Shown here piece after piece: positions 40,981-50,119 of a stretch of DNA of 64,000 bases. This stretch comes from an uncultured Eubacterium sp. (GTDB lineage: Bacteria; Bacillota; Clostridia; Lachnospirales; Lachnospiraceae), in assembly GCA_910583555.1 (NCBI GenBank), contig CAJTXO010000001.1:310001-374000 (forward strand), written 5' to 3'. Both the position numbers and the translations under genes were made by a program. A model generated the notes under the pieces. That model did not search any database, had not been told where the DNA came from, and worked only from the letters and a program-made list of their open reading frames with translations. The stretch's first letter is position 1; every line of letters starts with the position of its first letter.

Positions 40981-43389
40981 TCATTCCTCTCCTTTCAGGG
41001 CATGGCCCTCACTATTACAAAACCTCTGAAACGCCGGTGTTGTCATGAGCTGACGGCAGATATTGGCTGCATTCCTCTGCAGCTCGCCCCGCGTAACAAC
41101 GCCCGCCTGCAGCTCTTCCAGCGTATTATCCCCAGTCGCGTTTTGATCGGCATGTTCACACACCATATACAGGTCATTCTGCGCCATGGCCATCGCCGCA
41201 AAATCATTTTTATCCGCTTTTTCACTTTGTCCCTGGCGGCTGATCTTCGCCCACCAGTCCGTCATGACGATTCCCTCAAATCCCCACTCGTTTCGTAAGA
41301 TTTCTGTATTTAACTCAAACCGCCCGGCTGTCCAGACGCCATTGAGCGAACCGTACGTTGTCATAATGGAATCCGCTCCGCCCTCTTTGACGGCAATTTC
41401 AAATCCCTTGAGATAGATTTCCCTCAGCGCCCGCTCGGAAACGACACTGTCGATCTCCATTCGCTTCGTCTCCTGGTTGTTGGCGGCAAAGTGCTTGAGC
41501 GTTCCCGTCACACCTGCGCTTTTCAAACCGCGGAGCACGGCGGCGGCCATTTTCCCTGTCAAAAATGGGTCTTCCGAAAAATATTCAAAATTGCGTCCAT
41601 TCAACGGATGTCTGTGTATGTTTACACCCGGCCCCAGCAGATTATCTACTTGATGGTTCACCATTTCCGCCCCGGTAAACGAATAGAGTTTCTGTATCAA
41701 TGGCAGATCAAATGTGCACGCCATCAATGTCCCGTTCGGCAGGCTGAACGCCTTCTCCCCGCTGTCCCTCCGTATGCCGGACGGACCGTCCGAACAGCAG
41801 CCGCACGGAATACCGAGCGCTTTCAAATGCTCGGAAATGCCGCCATAGGCCGCGGCCGTCCCCGGTGCGACTTTTGGACTGTTCATCCCCTCGCCGCGGA
41901 TGATGCAGCACAGATCATCGTCGCTGAACTGGGCGATAAACTGTTCCATCGAAACGGTTCCCTCGCGCACATCGCTCAGACGGCAGCCTTTGTCGCCAGT
42001 ATACGCGATTTCTGGCGGAATCTGGCGCTTTCTCTTTGCTTCCTCCTGCTCGCCGCCTGACGGAACCGGTTCATACGCGATTTCCATATCTCCGGCACAG
42101 CCGTCTTCCGTCCCTCCCGCACCGGGCACCTGTGGCCGCATCCGCTCAAACGACGCGGAGGGCGCGAGATTTTGTGTCAATTGCTGCACAATATGTAAGC
42201 TGTCAAGTGAAAACTGACCGGCATATCTGGCATCTCTCACATTCTTTCCCATATATACGCGGTATGTGCCCGGTTCGAGCACATAGCAAAACGGCCGGCC
42301 CGTGGCGCCGGAATCATCATACGACGCATAATCATAGCGGGAAATATAAAACGGCAGGGACGCCGTCTCCCCCGGTTCCAGCTCATTGGTTTTGGCAAAT
42401 GCCGCCAGCACGCGGGACGGTTTGCCCAAAGCCCCCTGCGGCGCCTCCACATAAACCTGTACCACCTGCTTTCCCGACACGGATCCGGTATTTGTTACAT
42501 GAACGGAAAACGACAGATCGCCACGATCTTCTTTCCACCCGCTCACCGTCTCCTCGAACTCCGTGTACGAGAGTCCGTAACCAAACGGATATAGAACGGC
42601 GCGTTTTGCCATTGTCTCAAAATAGCGGTATCCCACATAAATATCCTCTTGATAATAATTTCTTACCTCATCGCCGAAATTGCGCGTGGACGGGTAATCC
42701 CCGATCCGGCCCGCGATCGTATCCGCCAGCCTACCCGACGGATTTACGGCCCCGGTCAGCACATCCGCCACGCCGTAACCGCCGGTCATTCCCCCCTGCC
42801 ACACGTAGAGCAGGGCATCGCAGGCCTGCAGGCACGGGTGTCCCGTTTCGATGATATTTCCCACATTAAATAATACGATCACGCGCTCGAAATGAGCACG
42901 TACCCGCTCCAGCATTTCCACCTCCGCATCGGCGAGGCGGTAGGAACCTTTCTCATCCGCGTGATCCCGGTCTTCCCCCGCGGTCCTGCCGATAATGACA
43001 AGCGCCGCATCGTTTCGGCGGCCGGCCGTTTCTAACAGTTCTTCCTCCAACGGCATTTCGACCTGCGACCACGGCTCTTTCGCCCAGCCCTCACCCTCAT
43101 CAAATTCATTTTCTACTTCCCACTCGTCATACGCCGCCAGCACATCCGCATCCACGATGACATCCGGCGTCTCGAGCAAGGCGTCCAAAATACCCGTGAC
43201 GTGTGAAACATTGACCAGTCCCCCCGAACCCGTACCGCTCTTATAATAATGGCGCTGTATTCTCCCAAACACAGCTACCCTGCCGCCTTTTACAAGCGGC
43301 AGGGCAGCATGTTCGTTCTTTAATAGCACGCATCCTTCCGCGGCGGCAAGCCTTGCCGCCGACAGGTATTCGTTCCAGTCCAATACCAT
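40981..43389 (-). CDS. Glycoside hydrolase family 3 beta-glucosidase, permuted domain order
   Basis: 802 residues, no signal peptide. The domains come in swapped order: first the C-terminal-type alpha/beta sandwich (about 10-240, LAAAEGCVLLKNEHAALPL, VIIGRTAGEDRDH), then a fibronectin III-like domain (about 290-375), and last the TIM-barrel (about 490-800) with CSDGPSGIRRD, LGPGVNIHRHPLNGRNFEYF, LKHFAANNQETKR and the nucleophile Asp in GIVMTDWWAK. Such permuted GH3 enzymes are known from rumen Clostridia. Cytoplasmic cleavage of beta-glucosides is likely. It is the first gene of an operon with the transglutaminase-like protein. Confidence 0.92.
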   Translation of the reverse strand: MVLDWNEYLSAARLAAAEGCVLLKNEHAALPLVKGGRVAVFGRIQRHYYKSGTGSGGLVNVSHVTGILDALLETPDVIVDADVLAAYDEWEVENEFDEGEGWAKEPWSQVEMPLEEELLETAGRRNDAALVIIGRTAGEDRDHADEKGSYRLADAEVEMLERVRAHFERVIVLFNVGNIIETGHPCLQACDALLYVWQGGMTGGYGVADVLTGAVNPSGRLADTIAGRIGDYPSTRNFGDEVRNYYQEDIYVGYRYFETMAKRAVLYPFGYGLSYTEFEETVSGWKEDRGDLSFSVHVTNTGSVSGKQVVQVYVEAPQGALGKPSRVLAAFAKTNELEPGETASLPFYISRYDYASYDDSGATGRPFCYVLEPGTYRVYMGKNVRDARYAGQFSLDSLHIVQQLTQNLAPSASFERMRPQVPGAGGTEDGCAGDMEIAYEPVPSGGEQEEAKRKRQIPPEIAYTGDKGCRLSDVREGTVSMEQFIAQFSDDDLCCIIRGEGMNSPKVAPGTAAAYGGISEHLKALGIPCGCCSDGPSGIRRDSGEKAFSLPNGTLMACTFDLPLIQKLYSFTGAEMVNHQVDNLLGPGVNIHRHPLNGRNFEYFSEDPFLTGKMAAAVLRGLKSAGVTGTLKHFAANNQETKRMEIDSVVSERALREIYLKGFEIAVKEGGADSIMTTYGSLNGVWTAGRFELNTEILRNEWGFEGIVMTDWWAKISRQGQSEKADKNDFAAMAMAQNDLYMVCEHADQNATGDNTLEELQAGVVTRGELQRNAANICRQLMTTPAFQRFCNSEGHALKGEE

Positions 43390-43415
43390 GCGTTATCCTC
43401 CATCAAACATGACTA

Positions 43416-45809
43416 TCAATAATTGATCTTGTGTATCATAACGACCTTCCCTCCCCGGATATACACATACAGACGCGTATAGCCGCTCTCGAAAACCCAC
43501 TGGAGCGCTCCGGTCCCCCAGTCATTTCTCCTGACCGGCGGCCCCCATGTCGTATTCACGACATCTTTGGCCGACATTCCGAGCGAGATCGTGTTACCGT
43601 GGTATGCCGACGTTCTGTCCGAGTATTTCTTCTTCCCGAACCGGTCCTTTAACACAACGGAAATATTCGCGCCCGTTGCCAGTTTTTTCTTTAATTTTAT
43701 GACGATCTTTTTCTTTGACCCGTTTATTTTGATCTTTTTCGTATAGGTCTTTCCCGCGGCTTTTACGATTACCTTATCGCCTTCCCGCGGTTTCCGCACG
43801 GTTATGGCAACGGACGAACTGGTCCGGAACACGTCGCTGCTGATCTCCACCGTACTGTCGCTCGGCTTCGTGCGAGATGTTTTGGTATTCGTATATCCCT
43901 GAGGGGAAACGACCGAAACTTTTATCTTTGTCCCTTTCGGCTGTGCTTTCACTCTGGCCGAAAATTTACCGTACTTGCTGGATTTCGTTTTATACGTTTT
44001 CTTTCCATATTTAATGGAAACTGCGCAGCCGGGCCACGTTTTACCTGAAATTTTGTTATCCCCGGAATAGAGCGTATCAATGCGGATACTGGGTTTGAAG
44101 TTCTCAAGTTTGATATCCTCTACCCTCTCATACCCATCCGCATCCTCAAAATGCAGCTGTATCGTCTTTCCAATCTTCTGCAGCGGATAGGAACCCGTAA
44201 AACGGAAAATGATCTTTTCCTCTTCATCCGGATCTTTCTCCCTTTCCACCTCGTCATCCTCATCGTCATAAACAGGCGCGGGCAGTTTGCTAAACGTACA
44301 TGGATACGTCGTTCCATCGATCACGACATAGACTGACTTCACATTGTTCTGCACTTTCTGACCGATAGATCCCCCTAAGTGGATATCCCCGACGATCCGG
44401 TTCGTTTCGGCTATATAATTATAATAATACTCTTTATCTTGTATTGTCAAGATGGTTTTCTCATCGGAAACGGCTGTCGTCGCATCGTCCTGCAGCCAGG
44501 CCGTGATCTGCGTGCCCGGTTTCTGTCTGGGATACCGCACCGTTACGACGCCGCCATTCGCTTTGGTCGCCACTTCGCTCGTATACTCCTGTCCGTCGAT
44601 GCTTACATAGACTTTCGCACCCTCCGGCACGCTCTCTGCCACCATATATTCGATCAGCGTCATCTGATGCGACACTTTCAGGTGAAACAGATTATTAATG
44701 ACCCCTTTTTCCACCTGAACAGGGCATCCGTGCGCGTCCCGGAAAATCAATTTTAACCGGTCTATCTGTTTTTGGTACGGATATTCCAGCGTGAAACTTC
44801 CGTCCTGCGCAATTTCCGCTGAGTACTCCCTGTCACCTAAGACGATGGAGACGGAAACCGGCAGCTGTCCCAGTTCATCCGCGCTCACCGTTCCGACCGC
44901 CTTTTTTGCGTAAGCAACATAGTCGATCTTACATGCAGATAGATCACACGCCTGAATTTCGTATTCTTTCTTTTCCGTTCTGCTGCCCGTCGAACTTTCG
45001 AGCCAGACCGGTACCGTTTTGATCTCCTCCGGTATGGCCGGATATGTAACGATCGAACAGTTCTGCTTACTGGGATCACCGGCACCATACTCGCTGCGGT
45101 ATTCTTTCCCGTTTATGTCGATGCAGACGCGCTCATCGCTGTTCAGCTTGCGCAGATCCATGACGATCCGTTCCCGGCACACCTTCACCTGAGGCATGTT
45201 CATGACCTTATTTTCAACGGCATATTCCTGAACCTTCTGGCAGCCGTAGTCATCTTCCAGATATAAGTTAATTTTCGTTCCGGGTTCCTGCACCGGATAG
45301 GTAATGACAAATTTCCCTTCCTCTCCCCCTTCTTTTTCCGCCTCATATGTCTCCGATCCCAATTTAACGTAAATACGTGGGATTTTATCGCCCGCATCGT
45401 ATCCGATCAGCGAACCCGGATAGGCGTTTACTTTACTCGGGAAAAAGGGATGCTGCGGTATCGCCTTTGACTGCGGATTAGTAGACGCGCCTTCCTGGTT
45501 CACGATCCAGATTTTGTAATCACCGGCAGGCAGGGAAATCCCATCCGGATATTCCAGATGATAGGACGAGCCGCTCCCGATCGAAAAAGGACAGCGGACA
45601 AGTACCTCTCCCTCTTTACTGCCGATGTAAAACGTCGCCTCCTGAGCCGTACTGACGCCATCCAGTGAAAACGATAACGACGTATGTTCAAGGACGAGAC
45701 CAGAAATACTCCAGTACAATTTCTGCGTACTTTCTGCTGAGGCAGTAACTCCGCCAAACAGGCTGAAGATCATAGCCGCGCTCAACATTAAACTTAAAAT
45801 TCGTTTCAT
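43416..45809 (-). CDS. Secreted protein with repeated Ig-like domains and a BamE-like C-terminal domain
   Basis: 797 residues from ATG 45809 (AGGGGG 8 nt upstream; the TTG just before is less likely). Signal peptide about 1-26 (SAAMIFSLFGGVTASA). The body has about six related beta-sandwich modules, recognisable by the recurring (I/V)DGxxYxxE pattern and YP(x)QKxGTxI(x)xWLxD. The last 70 residues contain GMSAKDVVNTTWGPPVRRND and WVFESGYTRLYVYIRGGKV, resembling the SmpA/BamE fold. Function unknown. A decayed paralogue lies 27 bp upstream, so this gene probably depends on that locus's promoter. Confidence 0.75.
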   Translation of the reverse strand: MKRILSLMLSAAMIFSLFGGVTASAESTQKLYWSISGLVLEHTSLSFSLDGVSTAQEATFYIGSKEGEVLVRCPFSIGSGSSYHLEYPDGISLPAGDYKIWIVNQEGASTNPQSKAIPQHPFFPSKVNAYPGSLIGYDAGDKIPRIYVKLGSETYEAEKEGGEEGKFVITYPVQEPGTKINLYLEDDYGCQKVQEYAVENKVMNMPQVKVCRERIVMDLRKLNSDERVCIDINGKEYRSEYGAGDPSKQNCSIVTYPAIPEEIKTVPVWLESSTGSRTEKKEYEIQACDLSACKIDYVAYAKKAVGTVSADELGQLPVSVSIVLGDREYSAEIAQDGSFTLEYPYQKQIDRLKLIFRDAHGCPVQVEKGVINNLFHLKVSHQMTLIEYMVAESVPEGAKVYVSIDGQEYTSEVATKANGGVVTVRYPRQKPGTQITAWLQDDATTAVSDEKTILTIQDKEYYYNYIAETNRIVGDIHLGGSIGQKVQNNVKSVYVVIDGTTYPCTFSKLPAPVYDDEDDEVEREKDPDEEEKIIFRFTGSYPLQKIGKTIQLHFEDADGYERVEDIKLENFKPSIRIDTLYSGDNKISGKTWPGCAVSIKYGKKTYKTKSSKYGKFSARVKAQPKGTKIKVSVVSPQGYTNTKTSRTKPSDSTVEISSDVFRTSSSVAITVRKPREGDKVIVKAAGKTYTKKIKINGSKKKIVIKLKKKLATGANISVVLKDRFGKKKYSDRTSAYHGNTISLGMSAKDVVNTTWGPPVRRNDWGTGALQWVFESGYTRLYVYIRGGKVVMIHKINY

Positions 45810-45839
45810 CAATAAATCCCCCTTTTTTCTTGTAATACT

Positions 45840-47276
45840 TTATAATAAATGATTCTCATTTGCAGACACCTTTATTTTCGTTCCCGCCCTTTGACTTTTC
45901 ACCTTTACGGAAAACCGGCCGCTTTTGTTTGCTTTGGTTCGATATGTTTTCTTTCCGTACCGGATCGTTACCGCACAGTCTGACCACGTCTTTCCCGAAA
46001 TTTTCCGATCACTGGAATACACCGTATCCAAATCAATGTACGGATCCAGATTCTCAAGCTTTATATTGCGTGAAAAAACATAACCATCTGCATCTTCTAT
46101 GCGCAACTGAATTTTTTTTCCTACTTTCTGTTTTGGATATCTGCATGAAAACTGGAACGCGCTCTTGTCCGCATCTTCCAGACCCTTTTTTTCCAAATCG
46201 TCATATGAATAAGCAGATAAATCCATTTTACTTAGTTCACACGGATAGATCTTTCCATCTATCACTACGGAAGCCGATGTAACATTACTATCCAGCCGCA
46301 GATTCTCATCTCTGTCATCCAGATAGACCGTTCCGTTGATCCGATCCGTCTCTGCCAGATACTGGCAATCATACTGCTTATCAGCTATTTTCAGTACAGC
46401 CGGTTTTTCAGTCATCTCTGACGTTCTATCATCCTGAATCCATGCAGTTAACGCAGTTCCCGGTTTCTGTCTGGGATAACTAACCGTAACACGGCCATCA
46501 TTCTCTTTTGTCGAAACTTCACTCGCATATTCTTTTCCATCAATACTTACATAAACCCTGGCCCCCATTGGTACACGGTAAGCCTCCAGCCGCTGCAAAA
46601 GTGCTCTAAGGATATTCACGCTGCTGTATTTATGATTGTTACTCACATACGCTGTATATTCAAAATGGCATCCATGCACATCACGAAAAACAAGTTGAAA
46701 CGAATCATCTTCTTTTCTGAGCGGATAGGACAGCGAAAAACTTCCATCCTCAGATATTTCTGTGGAATACTCCTTTCCTTCTATCGTGGCAGACACCAGC
46801 GTAGGTTTTTGACCACAATCATTTGCGCTCACGTTACCGATCACTTTCTTCGGATAGGCATATGAGGTGACATTGTGCTGGGACAGCTCACAATCTTTCA
46901 CCTTAAAAGATTCTTTTTCTGAACGACTTCCCACGGTACTTTCCATCCAAACAGAGACTTCGTTGATCTCCCGCGGGATCGGTGGATATGTAACGACCAT
47001 TTTTCTACGCATATCCGTTTCTCTTGCACCGTATTCGCTATAATAAACTGTTCCGTTTATTTCCACACAGATCCTTTCATCACGGTTCAGCGACTAATAC
47101 ATAAAAGAAATCCCGTCCCGCCATACTTCAATACGAGGCAGACTCATGTCTTTATCCCGGATACTCGTGAACTTCCATTGTGATTTTTCTGCCTCCTCAT
47201 TTGCCGAGGCCGTAACTCCGCCAAACAAGCTGAATATTATAGCCGCGCTCAACACTAAACTTAAAATTCGCTTCAT
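45840..47276 (-). pseudogene. Decayed paralogue of the Ig-like surface protein (amber stop, truncations)
   Basis: The reading frame begins at ATG 47276 with almost the same signal peptide as its neighbour (MKRILSLVLSAAIIFSLFGG). It runs 60 codons, meets TAG at 47096-47094, and continues in the same frame as SLNRDERICVEINGTVYYSEY, which aligns with KLNSDERVCIDINGKEYRSEY of the intact copy. About 170 residues are missing before that point and the end is cut at KIKVSANENHLL. So there are three lesions: an N-terminal deletion, a nonsense codon and a C-terminal truncation. GTG at 47066 could restart translation. Confidence 0.85.
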
Positions 47277-47640
47277 TGATCAAAAACCCCTTCCTGCTTT
47301 TCTTTGAATTATATCGACGTTACTTTAACGAAAATAATATTTGTTACATATATTACACATTGTACCTGCTGCGTACAGCGTTGTCAATATTGTTTCCCGC
47401 CGTCATTATTTTCCATCTATGTTTAAACTATGATTTTCATGACGTTTTGCGTCTTATTACATTTCGCCTATTGGCAGACCCTGTCGCACGCACGGGAAAA
47501 AATGCGGGAAATAATTGATTTTTCTTTTGACATCTTGGATATTTGTGGTAGAATGTGTTATAAAGCATCATGCAATAAAATCACGCGCTGTTTCTCACAT
47601 TACGATGCTGGGACAAAACGGCGCAGAAACGAGGGGAATC
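47277..47640. promoter_or_regulatory. Intergenic region with the metG promoter
   Basis: On the plus strand TTGACA (47527-47532), a 16-nt spacer and TAGAAT (47549-47554), followed by an 86-nt leader to the metG ATG. No T-box or SAM riboswitch motif is seen in the leader. On the minus strand TATAAT (47313-47308) with a poor -35 may serve the paralogous surface genes. The remaining 200 bp are A/T-rich with no gene. Confidence 0.6.
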
Positions 47641-49626
47641 ATGTCAAAACCATATTACATTACGACACCTATTTACTATCCATCCGGAAATCCGCATATC
47701 GGGCACTGCTATACGACCACGGCCTGCGATTCGATCGCGAGGTACCGCCGAATGCAGGGTTATAATGTGATGTTTTTGACTGGCACGGACGAGCACGGCT
47801 TAAAGATCGAGCAGAAAGCGGCGGAGGCCGGCGTCACCCCGAAAGCATACGTGGACGACATCGTCGCGAAATTTAAAGAGCTGTGGTCCTACATGAACAT
47901 CGATTATGACCGCTATATCCGCACGACGGATCCATACCATATCGAAACCGTTCAGAAAATATTTAAGGATCTGTATGACCGCGGCTATATCTATAAAGGG
48001 GAATACGAGGGAAAATACTGTACGCCCTGCGAGAGTTTCTGGACGCCGACGCAGTTAGTGGACGGCAAATGCCCGGATTGCGGGCGGGAAGTCGTGGACG
48101 CGAAGGAAGAGGCTTACTTCTTTAAACTGTCCGAATTTTCCGACCGTCTCGAGAAACTCCTTTTGGAAACGGATTACCTGCAGCCGAAAAACCGGGCGAC
48201 CGAACTCGTCAATAACTTTATCAAACCGGGACTGGAAGACCTCTGCGTCTCCCGAACGACGTTCAGTTGGGGAATCCCGGTATCGTTCGACGAAAAACAC
48301 ATTGTATATGTGTGGATCGACGCGCTGTCAAACTACATCAGCGCGCTCGGCTATGACAACGGCCAGTACAGCGATTATGAGACATTCTGGCCCGCCGATC
48401 TGCACATGGTAGCGAAGGATATCATGCGGTTCCACGCGATCATTTGGCCAGCTATCCTGATGGCGCTCGAACTCCCGCTCCCGAAACATTTGGCCGTACA
48501 CGGCTGGATCACTTTCAACGGGCAGAAGATGAGCAAATCGCTGGGAAATGTCGTAGACCCGTATATTCTGGGCAAACGCTACGGCGCGGATTCCATCCGC
48601 TACCACATTTTGCGCGAGATGGCTCTCGGTTCCGACAGTTCGTTCTCGAACGAAGTCATGATCAACCGCATCAATTCCGATCTGGCAAACGGGCTGGGAA
48701 ATCTCGTGTCCCGTACGGTGGCTATGGCGGAAAAATATTTTGGCGGCACGCTGCCGGCAGAACGGGAAGAAGAACCGATTGACCGCGAGCTGATCGATCT
48801 GGCGCTCTCGCTGCGCGGCAAAGTCGATGAATACATTGACAAGACACAGTTGAATCTCGCATTGGCCGAGATCTTCACGCTGGTCGACCGTGCCAATAAA
48901 TACATCGACGAAACGACGCCGTGGATCCTCGGCAAGCAGGAGGACAAAAAGGCGAGGCTCGCCAGCGTTTTATACAACCTGCTGGAAAGCATCCGCATCG
49001 CCTCCGCCCTGCTGAGTCCGTTCATGCCGACGTCAATGCCGAAAGTCTGGGAACAGATCGGGGCTGCCGCCGAAGATGTCTGCTATGAAAACATCGCCAA
49101 ATGGAACGTACTGAAAACGGATGTCACCGTTCACCGCGGAGAGGCGCTGTTCCCGCGGATCGACCTGGACAAAGAGATCGAGGAGTTGAACCAGATCCTC
49201 GACAGCGCGAAAGCTTCCGACGATTTGGACGACAATGCGGACACGGCAAGTGCCAACGCACCTGCCAGCGAAGAAGCGTTCGACGCGCCGCCGTTCGCAG
49301 ATGTGATCGATATTGATACGTTTGATCAGGTGGATCTGCGCGTGGCTAAGGTGACGGCTTGTGAAAAAGTGAAAAAATCAAAGAAACTGTTGTGCCTGCA
49401 GGTCGATGACGGGCACGGACAGCGCCAGATCCTCTCCGGCATCTCCAAATGGTATGATCCGGAAGCTCTGATCGGCAGAAAAGTTTTGATCATCGCCAAT
49501 TTAAAACCAGTAAAAATGTGCGGCCTGGAAAGTAACGGGATGATACTGGCCACCGATCTGGCTGACGGAAATGTACAGGTCTGCTTCATGCCGGACCAGT
49601 GCCCGTGCGGAGCAAGGCTGAACTAG
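47641..49626 (+). CDS. metG: Methionyl-tRNA synthetase with C-terminal tRNA-binding domain
   Basis: 661 residues from ATG 47641 (AGGGG 5 nt upstream; the frame runs further back without a site). HIGH region YYPSGNPHIGHCYTTT, zinc-finger CTPCESFW and CPDCGR, the catalytic KDIMRFHAIIWPA and GQKMSKSLGN, then the anticodon-binding helices. From about residue 555 a Trbp111/EMAP-like OB domain (DQVDLRVAKVTACEKV, CGLESNGMILA) follows an Ala/Asp-rich linker. This is the housekeeping enzyme; compare the damaged paralogue at 24390. Confidence 0.97.
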   Translation: MSKPYYITTPIYYPSGNPHIGHCYTTTACDSIARYRRMQGYNVMFLTGTDEHGLKIEQKAAEAGVTPKAYVDDIVAKFKELWSYMNIDYDRYIRTTDPYHIETVQKIFKDLYDRGYIYKGEYEGKYCTPCESFWTPTQLVDGKCPDCGREVVDAKEEAYFFKLSEFSDRLEKLLLETDYLQPKNRATELVNNFIKPGLEDLCVSRTTFSWGIPVSFDEKHIVYVWIDALSNYISALGYDNGQYSDYETFWPADLHMVAKDIMRFHAIIWPAILMALELPLPKHLAVHGWITFNGQKMSKSLGNVVDPYILGKRYGADSIRYHILREMALGSDSSFSNEVMINRINSDLANGLGNLVSRTVAMAEKYFGGTLPAEREEEPIDRELIDLALSLRGKVDEYIDKTQLNLALAEIFTLVDRANKYIDETTPWILGKQEDKKARLASVLYNLLESIRIASALLSPFMPTSMPKVWEQIGAAAEDVCYENIAKWNVLKTDVTVHRGEALFPRIDLDKEIEELNQILDSAKASDDLDDNADTASANAPASEEAFDAPPFADVIDIDTFDQVDLRVAKVTACEKVKKSKKLLCLQVDDGHGQRQILSGISKWYDPEALIGRKVLIIANLKPVKMCGLESNGMILATDLADGNVQVCFMPDQCPCGARLN

Positions 49627-49727
49627 TGCATTGTACTTTTCACTAGACAGACCATAGATGACAGATTCGAAAGGCTGCCAAAATCCGACCGACGAACCAA
49701 GCAAATATAAAAAACAGGAGGTACGGG

Positions 49728-49742
49728 ATGATTATAAAATAA
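49728..49742 (+). CDS. Putative leader peptide MIIK upstream of the ABC-F gene
   Basis: A strong CAGGAGG site stands 6 nt before ATG ATT ATA AAA TAA. The stop overlaps a second ATG (TAATG) that opens an unlikely, Cys-rich 90-codon frame through the hairpin to 50014. Very short leader ORFs ahead of a terminator are a hallmark of ribosome-sensing attenuators. Translation is unproven. Confidence 0.4.
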   Translation: MIIK

Positions 49743-49950
49743 TGTATAACTCGGAAAAACAAACAGGCTTTACTATCCGCTTTTGTTTTGATGCGGTCTG
49801 TTTCGTTGCGAATTGTAGATTATTTATCGTCATCCGATCCCCATTGTGCAATACTTATTCCTACACGCACCATCGCGGGAAAAGTAATGAGTACAGATGT
49901 ATGTGTATACAATCTTGTACGCGATCTACCGGGGCTTCCTCTCATTCACA

Positions 49951-49988
49951 ACGGACATGTCTGCATTTCGCGGGCACGTCCGTTTTTT
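49951..49988 (+). terminator. Attenuator-type terminator in the ABC-F leader
   Basis: A 14-bp stem with one mismatch and two G-U pairs (ACGGACATGTCTGC with GCGGGCACGTCCGT), a 5-nt loop and TTTTTT. It lies 130 bp before the ABC-F start, with no complete gene between metG and it, so it would cut off most transcripts before the ABC-F gene. Downstream (50035-50095) are further pairing segments, including two copies of TGCGCAC. Confidence 0.7.
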
Positions 49989-50119
49989 CATGTCCCGTCA
50001 AACGTGAGCGGTAAGTTTCGCTAAGACCAGAAGGGTGCCTGCGCACTTATGTGTGAGTTTACCCTCGGGATCGACTGACTGCGCACAATGCACGCAAGAA
50101 TATAGAATGGAGGAATGTT

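Noticed and set aside
47277..47640. T-box or SAM riboswitch before metG
   Set aside because: No T-box sequence or SAM-I core was found; the leader is only about 80 nt long after the promoter.
49742..50014. 90-codon Cys-rich frame in the ABC-F leader
   Set aside because: It passes through the terminator hairpin and has no family resemblance; better explained as leader RNA, though TAATG coupling to MIIK was noted.
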